Positions 1-10,175 of a DNA stretch of 64,000 nucleotides are shown here, in pieces. The notes beneath the pieces were generated by a model. That model worked only from the letters and a program-made list of their open reading frames with translations, did not search any database and had not been told where the DNA came from. The stretch's first letter is position 1, and every line of letters begins with the position of its first letter. This DNA is from Gossypium raimondii (Eukaryota; Streptophyta; Magnoliopsida; Malvales; Malvaceae). Position numbers and translations under genes: made by a program. The stretch spans positions 46,037,733 to 46,101,732 of the forward strand of contig NC_068571.1 of the NCBI RefSeq assembly GCF_025698545.1. The letters are read 5' to 3'.

Positions 1-289
1 AAAAATAAATTTGGGGTCAAGTCGCAAATAAATTAAAGGAGAAAGACCACATTGAACGCGCGAACAACAAGGAGGGACCAAATAGGAAATAATCTCGTCC
101 CTCCAAAACGCACAGCTTCAATGGGGACCAAATCGAAATAAAAGAAAAATAACAGGGTCAAAATTACAAATAAAAAATAAACTGCATTAAAAGGATGGAA
201 AATGCGGAAGGACCAAAGCGGGAAATATCCCAAAAGTCAAAAATTTGGGGATCCTGTGGCGGGTCAGGTCACACACGCAGGTTATGGGT

Positions 290-356
290 AAAACAACGCC
301 GTTTTGGGCGTTTAAGGCCAGCCTCAAAACGACGTCGTTTTGATGGCCTATATAAG
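290..356 (+). promoter_or_regulatory. Promoter-like module in left LTR, antisense to the element
   Basis: The 16-bp perfect palindrome AAAACGACGTCGTTTT (326-341) follows a related motif, AAAACAACGCCGTTTT (290-305). A plant-type TATA box, CTATATAAG, lies at 348-356. The same order recurs in the right LTR, the LTR remnant and the solo LTR. It points to the plus strand, while all retroelement genes lie on the minus strand. Promoter activity is inference. Confidence 0.5.
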
Positions 357-637
357 TAAAAATTTAAAGAAAAAAAACATTTTTTCTTTCTTTGTTCATA
401 AAAAAACTGATGCCCCTCCCATTTTCTCTCATAATATCCGGCCTTCTGTCTTCGAGGAACTTTCACCGTAGCGCCGCCACATGCGACGGCTGGTGGCTCA
501 AAATCGGATCTTTTTGGTCCCTTTTTGGAGTCGAATGTCTCTAGGACACGGACCCAAGGCCAAATCTCAGAAAAATGAGTCCAAGACCCGAAGAACGAGG
601 GGAACCGCTCGTCTTCTCTTCCTCCGGCGCGGCGTAG

Positions 638-918
638 GTAAGGTTCATTTTCCCTTCTTTTTTTTTGTTTTTTGTTTTATTTTTTTTCGTATATATATAT
701 ATATATAAAACAAAAATAATAGGAGATCAAAATTAAAACAAAAAACAAAAAAAAGGTATTCACCTTGAGACTAGTTTTCTATTTTTATTCTCTGAAAATC
801 TTCCTATAAAAAAAACAAGGTTGATATCTAGGCTTTTTATAGCCGATTTACATACTTTAGTTTTTATTATATTTTTTTCTCTGCTTTCTGCTATTGCGTG
901 TTTCCTTTTGTTTGGCAG
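638..918 (+). other. Candidate intron in the LTR antisense leader
   Basis: The donor G|GTAAGG and the acceptor TTTGGCAG|GT, which follows a T-rich stretch, fit plant splice consensus. The right LTR has the same pair at 21729-22005. The LTR remnant at 22990-24097 has GTAAGC and TTGTTGCAG at 23472-23790. No long ORF is joined by it, so a noncoding leader is the likeliest reading. Confidence 0.4.
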
Positions 919-1178
919 GTGGAGCAGGTGAGGAGGCCATGCGGTGGCAGAGTTGGTGACCGCTGGAGACGGCGGCAGTGCAAGTGGGCGAAGACCCTAG
1001 GTGCGACGCACCTAAGGTTAGGTGGCTGCTGATTTCCCCCCCTTTTTTTTGAAAATGGGCTAGGGTTTTGTATTGGGCCTGTTTATAATTGGGTTTGTTT
1101 TATTTTGTTGGGTTTTTTGGGTTTATAATGGGTTTTGGGTATTGGGCTGTTTGGGCCCGGGCAAAATTAGGTTGTACA

Positions 1179-1193
1179 GCTGCCCTTCTTTGC
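1179..1193 (-). other. Candidate polypurine tract
   Basis: Read on the minus strand, GCAAAGAAGGGCAGC lies directly against the 3' LTR border. A purine-rich run here primes plus-strand DNA synthesis in LTR retroelements. Its position supports minus-strand orientation of the element. Confidence 0.55.
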
Positions 1194-1399
1194 TCATTGT
1201 CGTGTAACGAGAATAGAACAAAGACTAAGAATGATAAATTTTACCCGGTCTCATCAAGTCTTCACTTTTTTGATGCTTTTCTTTTCAAGTAGCTTCATTT
1301 TAGTCCACTGTGTCTTGTTGCTTCGGTCCACTCCACTACAACTTCAGAGAGATACGACTTGTAGCTTCAATCCACTCTGTTGTAACTTCAGGGGGCGAG

Positions 1400-2600
1400 G
1401 TTTATGGTTTAAATTTGCTTCCCTACTACCTTGGGAAGATAAGATTCACCATAATTGATCTGCTCCACCACTGCTTAGGGAGACAGAATTTGCAATCTTC
1501 AACCTATTCTACTGCTGCTCAATGAGATATGACTAATGGCCTAAATATGCTTCTCCATTATCTTAGGAATATAAGATTCACCATTTTCAATCTGCTCCAC
1601 TACTGCTTAGGGAGACAGAATCTGCAATCTTCAACCTACTCTACTGCTGCTCAGGAAGATAGGACTAATGGCTTAAATCTGCTTCTCCACTATCTTGGGA
1701 AGATAAGATTCACCATATTTGATCTGCTCCACTACTGCTTAGGGAGACAGAATCTGCAATCTTCAACCTACTTCACTACTGCTTAGGGAGATAGGACTAA
1801 TGGCTTAAATCAACTTCTCCACTATCTTGGGAAGATAAGATTCACCATCTTCGATCTGCTCCACTACTACTTAGGGAGACAGAATCTGCAATCTTCAACC
1901 TACTCCACTACAGCTTAGGGAGATAGGACTAATGGCTTAAATTTGCTTCTCCACTATATTGGGAAGATAAGATTCACCATCTTCGGTCTGCTCCACTACT
2001 GCTTAGGGAGACAGAATCTGCAATCTTTAACCTACTCTACTACTACTTAGGGAGATAGGACTAATGGCTTAAATCTGCTTCTCCACTATATTGGGAAGAT
2101 AAGATTCACCATCTTCGGTCTGCTCCACTACTGCTTAGGGAGACAGAATCTGCAATCTTTAACCTACTCCACTACTACTTAGGGAGATAGGACTAAAGGC
2201 TTAAATCAGCTTCTCCACTATCTTGGGAAGATAATATTCACCATCTTCAATCTGCTCCACTACTGCTTAGGGAGACAGAATCTGCAATCTTCAACCTACT
2301 CCACTACTGCTTAGGGAGATAGGACTAATGGATTAAATCTGCTTCTCCACTATATTGGGAAGATAAGATTCACCATCTTCGTTCTGCTCCACTACTGCTT
2401 AGGGAGATATAATCTGCAATCTTCAACCTACTCCACTACTGCTTAGGGAGATAAGACTAATGGCTTAAATCTGCTTCTCTATATATTGGGAAGATAAGAT
2501 TCACCATCTTCGGTCTGCTCCACTACTGCTTAGGGAGACAATATCTGCAATCTTCAACCTACTCCACCACTGCTTAGGGAAATAAGATTAACGGCTTAAA
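1400..2600. repeat. 132-bp tandem repeat array, about nine copies
   Basis: The phrase CTTAGGGAGACAGAAT recurs near 1475, 1606, 1738, 1870, 2002, 2134, 2266, 2398 and 2529, giving a period of 130-132 bp. Units differ by scattered substitutions and are contiguous, without spacers. The array lies between the end of pol and the 3' LTR. Tat/Ogre elements often carry tandem arrays in that untranslated region, and some seed satellite DNA. The open frames across it are by-products of the period being divisible by three. Confidence 0.9.
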
Positions 2601-3159
2601 TCTGCTTCGCTGTCAGTATAGGAAGGCAAGATCTGCTATCTTCACTGATATGTTCTCTGGGGAACATGACCTGCATAATCTATTTTATGAACCTAATTAT
2701 ACCTAGTGATTAGAATATTATGATCGAAATAAATCAAAACATCTTAACTAAATGCGTATGCATAAATGTAAAATGTCATGAAAATGATCCCTCAATGTTT
2801 GAGTTGTTATTGCTCATTGTTCAATAAGGCTTTATTGCCAACACGTCAGAATGTTATCTTATCCGGTTGGTAATGCTCACATATTACTTAACCAGATTGC
2901 CCCTACTGTAATCTTCAAGGTCCAATCCACTGTAATTCTGGGACACAGGATCTGAATCTCCTTGGTTTCCTACACCATTCTAAACGCTTATGTACAATCG
3001 TAAAACTTTCTCTTCCGAAAAACCTCTTCTTATCACTCGGTGATCATCACTTGCTTGTTCATTAAAGCTTTGTCACCAATTTGAAAGGATAGTCCTGACT
3101 TAGACTTTTCCTCAGACATTTCAACATTTAAACTTGATGTGTGCTAAACAACAGTCCTG
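2601..3159. other. Untranslated region of the retroelement, no gene seen
   Basis: Degenerate sequence resembling the tandem unit continues (for example 2880-2960), then unique AT-rich sequence runs up to the nested LTR. No coding signal is visible. Confidence 0.5.
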
Positions 3160-5843
3160 TCTCAGGTTATCAGAATAGTGGTTTCGTAACCACAAATCCG
3201 ATTTAAAGAGAAATTTATTTAAATATTTTTGCATGAATATTGGTATGATAGGAAAATCGTATGAAAATATCGATAGAAAAATTTTACCGATTTAGTGGTT
3301 AGTTAGAAAAAGAAAGTATTGAAGAAATTGGGTAAAAATAAGGTATCGAGACCTCGATCTCGTAAAATTGAGTCAAAAATATTTTTATAAATATTTATGA
3401 AGTGTTAGTAATATGGTATTAAAATTTCGTTAGAAAATCTAAATGTTTGGGTAGTCAATTAATTCAAAAGGACTAAATTGAAAAATGTGTAAAAGTTACT
3501 AGAAGGGTTAAATAGCTCAATTGTTAAATGAAGAGGGACATAAATTGAAAATAACCCCAAAAGGAGATATTTTGGGCGGCATACGCTGAGAAAAATCTGG
3601 AGAATTGAAGAATTAAGGGTAAAATTGGAATATTACAAAATTTACTTTAAAAGTTAGGACTAAAGTGGAATTATCTAGATTCCTCTTTATTTTTCTGCAT
3701 TCCCATCAGCCAAAAACGTCCTAAGGGTTTATTCAAGCTGGTTTTTCATAATTTTTGCACCAAGTGAGTTAATCCCTGCCTTTTTCTTGTAATTTTTATG
3801 TTTTTAAGACTTTTACAACTAGGTCCTATTACTAAATTCATTAGTTTTTGATTTTACGAATGAATTTGAAAGTTTCTATGAATATGTGCTGGAATTTTAT
3901 GATGAAATAGGATGAAATTGAAGCTTTAATTTGTTTATTAGATGATTTTATTAGGTAATTTCAATAGAAATTGATTTGTAGGACTTAATCATAAAAAAGT
4001 TTGGAATTAAAGTCTAGTGCTAAAATTCTGATTTCCAAAGATTATAAAGTAGTTTAAAGTAATGTGATAAAGTGTTAATTGAGAAAAATCAGCTCAATTG
4101 AGAGGTTAATTGAGCAGGATGAAATTATCATTTATTGAAAGTTTAGGGAAAAATGGTAATTAACATCATACACTAAAACAGTTCTGGACAGCAGCAGTAC
4201 TCTAACTTTGAAAAATCACCAAAATTTTAGAGATCTAATTAGAGGATGAATAAAATATTAAATTAAATCTTAATGAGTCTAGTTTCTTATAAAAGAAACG
4301 GTGTAAGCAATGGAATTGTAAATCATGAGATATAATAGATTTTGTGAGACAAGGTCAGAATGAATTCGGATTCCCCTGTTCTAACTTTGGAAAATAATTA
4401 AAAATTGTACAAAAATTATTATGAGTTATGATTTATATGGTTAGAATCCTTAATGAGTCTATTTTCAGAAGAAATAAACAGAAACATCATCCAAATTCTG
4501 TATAATGAGATAATTAATTTTTAGTGAAGAGGGGTTGGAACTGTCAAACAATGAAACAGGGGAAACTTTAAAGAATAAACTGTACTTTTTGGCTAAACCA
4601 AAAATTCTGAAAATTTTATGGTAATAAGATATGTAAGCATATTTTCAGGGAAAATTAATGGATCTTAATTTGGAGTTCCTTAGCTCAAGATATAAATAAT
4701 TTAGTGACTGTGACTCAGTGAGACAGCTTCGAATGCACTATAAATAATAATGGAATTATAGAGAATGTTACATATGAACATGAAATGTATTAGATTAATG
4801 ATTAAATTTATTTATTTAGATCCGGAAAATTCAAATACGAAGCAAGATCGAGGAAAAGAAAAAGTTCGGGATTAGTAGATTTTTGGTTACGAACAAGTGT
4901 CGAGGTAAGTTCGTGTAACTTGAATTATATTCTTAAATGCTTGAAATGTTTGTTATTGATGTGAAAATGAGTTGGATGTTTATTGTATGATAATTGATGA
5001 AGTATTGATATTCTTGATGAAAAGAGAAAATAAATCCCAGTTGAATGGAAGGAAAATTTGATGGATCTCTGAAAAGGAATTGACGGTAAAAAGTATCTAG
5101 CCCGGACGAGTGATCCTATCCTGATATAGCCCTCCCGAAGAATATGTGGAAAGTGGATTTAGCCCGGACGGGTAATCCGAATTAGGGTCTGAATTTAGCC
5201 TGGACTGGTAATTCAGATCCAAGCTCATTAGAGTAATTGTCGTTGCAGTAGATTTAGCCTGGACTGGTATAAATTATTAGACTAATTTGAATGTTGAGTT
5301 TGTGCATGATAGGGGAATAATGCATTGAATGGATGTATGAATGTTTATTGCATTGTATTGAAAATATTAGGTAAGTATAATTCTTGTTACATGAGCTTAC
5401 TAAGCACAAAGTGCTTACCCCGTGTTCCTTTTCCCCTGTTTTGTAGTGTTAAGAGCTTAGAGGTCGGATTTGGTCGGAGACGCATCACACTATCAACCTC
5501 AAGATCTCGGTATATAAAGAAACTTTATTTTGGAAATCAATGGCATGTATAAGCTAGTAAAGTAGATGTTAATGTGAAATGAATGTATAGTTAGCCATTG
5601 GTATGGTTAACAAATTTTAGTTTTGGTATGTGATGAGATTATCTTATGAATATGATAAATCTATCTTGAAAATATATTGAAATGGATTGGTTGTGCCGGA
5701 TTGGTCTTGGTTTAAAATTTGCAGGGAAGATTAGAGAATTATAAAGGGGTTATATTGAATAAAAAATAAAAATATTTATTCGATAAAATCTGGTAATGCC
5801 TCATACTCTATTTCGGCGACGAATACGGGTAGGGGGTATTACA
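3160..5843 (-). mobile_element. Nested 2.7-kb LTR-like element, copy 1
   Basis: This is a relative of 14579-17350 and 26877-29606. All three share the inner phrase AGTGGTTTCG..ACCACAAATCCG near the left end or similar AT-rich bodies, and a right end reading roughly GGCGACG...GGG(T)GTTACA. It ends at TATTACA (5843). The left border near 3160 is approximate, because no TG start with a matching 5-bp TSD could be found. There is no coding capacity. Read from the right it begins TGTAATAC, a start style typical of large LTRs of Tekay/Del chromoviruses; that family assignment is inference. Confidence 0.65.
5095..5290. repeat. Short degenerate repeats in LTR copy 1
   Basis: The phrase TTTAGCC(C/T)GGAC(G/T)GGTAAT(C/T)C recurs at least four times with irregular spacing. 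It sits at the same relative place as unrelated short repeats in the two sister LTRs (15783-16040 and 28540-28680). Confidence 0.6.
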
Positions 5844-6455
5844 AATAATCAGTCTATTAATCGTTATTTTAATGAAGAATGTTCGAAAAGATTATCACAA
5901 TGGACTAAACAAAATGTTAGTGATAACGACTCTTGAAATGAATAAATTAATCAAGATAGCAAATTTCGCTAAGATACGAACTGAATAAGATGAAAAAGAT
6001 TATCAAAATGGATAATAGGGAATCTTATTGAGAGCAAAGCTTGAAATGAATAAATTAATCAAGACAGCAAATTTTGCTAAGATTCAAAATAAATAAGATG
6101 ACAATAGGTGCCCCAGATATCGCAGCATGAGCTTCCCTGCACAAACTTTCTGAAGACCATTCTGAATTTGATATGTGTTTAGGAAATCTACAGTACTTTG
6201 TCGATGCCCCAAGATATCACCTACCCTTTCTTGTTGATTTACGTCTAGCAAGATCACCACATGCCCCAGGTCTGATCACAATTTAAGTTGCTCCGATCAC
6301 CTCATGTCCCATCAAAATTTGAGCCACCTTTTTCAGGTTTTCAACTTAAATCCCATTTGGTCTCAAGGCGCCATTTACGGGTTTTCGCCTTGGCCTCTCC
6401 TTTTTTTTTTGAACTTAAAGTGCCCTTTATGGGTTTTCACTTTGGTCCTCTTTCT
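5844..6455 (-). other. Noncoding sequence 3' of the integrase
   Basis: This is retroelement-internal sequence between the nested LTR and the integrase stop. It includes a local near-duplication (around 5880-5960 and 5990-6070, sharing AATAAATTAATCAAGA). No gene is seen. Confidence 0.5.
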
Positions 6456-7700
6456 TCAAGTGAAGTATTTCTTGACAGAATCTGAGTTTACAGGATTCGT
6501 CAAGTTTTTACCATCCATCTCGCTCAAGATAAAAACTCCTCCAGAAAAGGCCTTCTTTACAACATAAGGACCTTCCCAATTTGGCATCCATTTCCCTCTA
6601 AAATCTTTTTGTAGAGGAAGAATCTTTTTCAACACTAGGTCCCCCTCGTGAAATTCTCTGGGACAAACCTTTTTGTTATAGGCTCGCATCATTTGTTTCT
6701 GATACATCTGACCGTGACGAATAGCTTTTAGCCTTTTTTCCTCTATCAAGTTCAGCTGATCATATCGAGATTGAATCCATTCGGCCTCATCTAACTTTAG
6801 TTCAGCTAATACCCGGAGAGAAGGGATTTCAACTTCTATGGGTAAAACTGCCTCCATCCCATAAACCAAAGAAAAAGGTGTTGCTCCAGTAGAAGTCCTA
6901 ATGGATGTTCGATATAACAGGAGAGCAAAAGGTAATTTCTCGTGCCAGTCTTTGTAGGTTTCAGTCATTTTCCCTACAATTTTCTTGATATTTTTTAGCT
7001 GCTTCCACAGCACCATTCATTTTTGGGTGGTATGGTGACGAATTATGGTGTCTGATGCTGAACTGACTACAAACTTCTGCTATTAAGTTGTTGTTCAAGT
7101 TCAGCGCATTGTCAGATATGATCCTTTCAGGCATCCCGTATCGACATATAATCTCATTTTCTAGAAACCTGCTAACTGCTGATTTCGTGACGTTAGCATA
7201 TGAAGCAGCCTCCACCCATTTAGTGAAATAATCAATTACCACAAAGATAAAACGATGCCCATTAGAAGCCTTTGGAAATATTGACCCGATGACATCCATT
7301 CCCCACATGGAGAAAGGCCATGGAGAAGTCATAACGTGAAGGGGTGAAGGTGGTGCATGCATTTTGTCACCATAAATTTGACATTTATGGCATTTTTTGG
7401 CATAATTAATGCAATCCCCTTCCATGGTTGACCAATAATACCGAATCTCATAATCTATTTGGCCATTGTGAAGCCATTGGCATGCGTTCCACAGATACCT
7501 TCATGGACTTCTTCCAAAATTTTCTTAGCCTCCACAGCATCTACGCATCTCAACAATACTTGATCATTTCCCCACTTGTACAAAACCTCCCCATCCAGGA
7601 CATAATCAAGAGCCAGTCTCCCCAATGTCCTTTTGTCATTTTCTGTCGCATGGTCGGGGTATTCACAGCTCTTTACATATCGTAATATGTCTTGGTACCA
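6456..7700 (-). pseudogene. Integrase of Tat/Ogre-type gypsy element, broken
   Basis: The integrase would insert the element's cDNA into the genome. From the N-terminal side on the minus strand, remnants of the zinc-binding region lie at about 7425-7700 (CHKCQIYGDKMH closes it near 7380). The catalytic core follows, with the DDE residues visible in GMDVIG, ISDNAL and NGAVEAA. After a frameshift near 6990-7010 the C-terminal part continues with MTETYKDWHEKLPFALLLYR, GMEAVLPIEVEIPSLR and GKWMPNWEGPYVVKKAFSGG. The catalytic triad is intact although the frame is not. A frame break also lies near 7428 upstream of the core. Confidence 0.88.
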
Positions 7701-7721
7701 TTGATGGTCATCATTTTCCTC

Positions 7722-8408
7722 TTATTCAATACTGTAGCAATGAGCTGGGGTCTCATGAATGCTAATCTGAATAGGCTTTAAATCTTCTGGCTTGTTCACT
7801 TTGATCATAGAAGCTAGAGTGGGCAAAGCATCAGCCATCTGGTTTTCTTCTCGTGGGAGATAAAAAAATTTAACACTGTCAAACTCCTCAATCAATTCCA
7901 AAACCAATTTTCGATAGCGGACTAACTTTGGGTCTCTCGTTTTCCATTCCCTTTTGAGCTGGTATATTACTAATGTAGAGTCTCCGTATACCTTTAGTAT
8001 ATTAATTTTTCGCTCTATGGCTGCCCGGATGCCCATTATGCAAGCTTCATATTCAGCCATGTTATTGGTGCAATCGAAATCTAATTTACTGGTAAAAGGA
8101 TAATGATCTCCATTAGGGGACACCAGGACTGCCCCAATTCCATTGCCTACAGCATTCGAAGCTCCGTCAAAGTTTGACTTCCAATGATGACTTTCGTAGG
8201 AATCCTCTTCGGTGGTTGCCACATACATCAAGTCTTCATTCGGAAAATCAAAATTCAGAGGTTCGTAGTCTTCTAAAGCTCTGGTGGCTATAAATTCTGC
8301 TATCGCGCTCCCTTTGATAGCCTTCTGATTTACGTAGACTATATCAAATTCGAAGAGTAGAATCTGCCACCTAGTCATCCTCCCGTTCAACGCCGTTGAC
8401 TCCATCAT
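7722..8408 (-). pseudogene. Second (archaeal-type) RNase H domain of the retroelement
   Basis: The 228-codon open segment contains an RNase H fold with all four acidic positions visible: FDGASNAVGNGIGAVL (Asp), NNMAEYEA (Glu), VYGDS (Asp) and NQMADALPTLAS (Asp). It follows a first RNase H domain (8439-8693). A second, archaeal-type RNase H is an established feature of Tat-lineage gypsy elements. This piece is separated from its neighbours by a stop near 8409-8440, so it is part of a broken polyprotein rather than a gene of its own. Confidence 0.85.
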
Positions 8409-8438
8409 ATACTTTAGAGGATCTAACTTTGAAATTAG

Positions 8439-9872
8439 CTAGGTCGTATGATAGAGCATGTATTGCCTCAATCTTCGGGTGGTCCAGATCAGTGCGCAAC
8501 ATAATTTTTCAATAGGCGAATACCTCATCTCACAGTCAGTAAATTTCTTACTAAGATAATAGATCACCTTCCCCTTCTTCCTCGTCTCATCATGTTGACC
8601 TAGCACACATCCCATGGAGTTGTCGAACACTGTTAAATACAGGATCAATGGTTTATCTGGCCTAGGCGGCGACAACACTGGAGTATTGGACAAATACTGT
8701 TTTATATTGTCAAAAGCCTCCTAGCATTCTTCATTCCACATATCTAGTTCGTGTTTCTTCAAAAGACGGAATATGGGGTCACATTTGTCGGTCAGTTACA
8801 AGATGAACCGAGTAATATAATTTAATCTTCCTAAGCAACCTCAAACTTCTTTTTGAGTACGTGGTGGAGGCAAATCTCGAATTGCCTTGACTTTTTCTGG
8901 GTCGATTTCAATCCCTTTTTCACTGACTACAAACCCCAGAAGTTTTTCTGACCTAGCTCCAAAGATACATTTGGCTGGATTGAGTTTGAGTTGGAACTTT
9001 CTTAATCTTAAGAACAACTTTCTTAAGACTTGCACATGTTCTCTTTCCATCTGGAATTTTGCGATCATGTCGTCAACATATACTTCAAGCTCCTAATGCA
9101 TCATATCATGGAAAAGGGTCACCATGGCTCTCTGGTATGTGGCTCCCGCATTTTTCAACCCAAATGGCATTACTTTATAACAGAAAGTCCCCCATAGGGT
9201 TATGAATGTAGTTTTCTTCATATCTTCAGGATGCATCTTAATTTGGTTATATCCCGAGAAACCATCCATGAAAGAAAACAACGAGTGCCCCACCGTGTTA
9301 TCTACCAGAGTGTCGATGTAAGGCAAGGGAAAATTATCTTTCGGGCTAGCCTTATTTAAATCTCTGTAATCTACACACATTCGTACCTTCCCATCTTTCT
9401 TAGGGACAGGTACAATATTGGCTACCCATTCAGAGTACTTGACCTCTTGCAGGAACCCAGCATCGAATTACTTTTGAACCTCCTCCTTTATTTTTAATAC
9501 AACATCAGGCCTCATCCTTCGGAGTTTTTGCTGAACTGGCTTGCAATCCTCCTTTATAGGAAGACGGTGAACTACAATATCAATATTTAAGCCAGGCATA
9601 TCCTGGTATGACCATTCGAAGACGTCTTTGAATTCTCGAAGTAACTCAATAAAGTCTCGTTTTGCTTCTTCAGTTATGCATGTTCTGATCTTCACTACCT
9701 TTCCCTCTTCCAAGATTACCTTCTCCACCGTCTCCTTATGTGGTAGAATTTGTTTCTCCTCTTGCTCTACCATCCTCAACAAGTCCGGAGATAGGTTGCA
9801 ATATATGTTATCTTCAAAATCATGAGATTCCTCTAAACATATATCCCATTCAAGAGGATTTTCCAAGTCCAT
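8439..9872 (-). pseudogene. Reverse transcriptase and first RNase H, broken
   Basis: RT copies element RNA into cDNA. In minus-strand order, the N-terminal segment lies at 9468-9872 (ends KPVQQKLRRMRPDVVLKIKE). The palm and fingers lie at 9093-9380 (VDYRDLNKASPKDNFPLP, FMDGFSGYNQI, KVMPFGLKNAGATYQRAM). The catalytic YVDD motif lies near 9075-9086, just after an in-frame stop. The thumb and connection lie at 8841-9068 (LNPAKCIFGARSEKLLGFVV). The RNase H-like segment lies at 8439-8693 (GCVLGQHDE, YYLSKKF, CALIWTTRRLRQYML). At least three stops or frameshifts separate these parts. YVDD itself is preserved. Confidence 0.9.
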
Positions 9873-10175
9873 AGTAGAGTCTCCTATGTCATTGATATCT
9901 GGGGACCTGTTATAGGTACCAAAGAATATACAAGGAATGTATGAATTTAAGAATACTTATTTAGTATGGTCATGAATTAATGAAAGAATGATTTGGAATA
10001 AAAGAATCCAAAATGACAATTTGAATGAAAGAATGAAAGAATCTTAAGAGAATATATGCTCAAAAAATCATTGCGAAGATATATTTCATTAAAGTCGCAA
10101 TGTTCAAACATATGCCCATTTCACAAAAAAATTTTCACGGTCTCTAGGCTTAAAACAATTAGTATGTTTTTAATA
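9873..10175 (-). other. Spacer between protease linker and RT, no domain seen
   Basis: AT-rich retroelement sequence in which repeated GAATGAA-like words resemble slippage products. No domain is recognised. Confidence 0.4.

Larger units (their letters stand above)
1..1178 (-). mobile_element. 3' LTR of the Tat/Ogre-type element, partial
   Basis: This segment is nearly identical to 21091-22262 and ends in TGTACA at 1178, as does the right LTR. In element orientation it is the 3' LTR; the part nearest the outside is missing because the window begins inside it. It contains a plus-strand TATA box (348-356), two palindromic motifs upstream of it, and a GT...AG candidate intron (638-918). Scattered substitutions against the right LTR show that the insertion is not very recent. 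Confidence 0.9.

Noticed and set aside
1400-2600. Regular repeats resembling a CRISPR array
   Set aside because: Whole 132-bp units are contiguous with no unique spacers, and the context is a plant retroelement.
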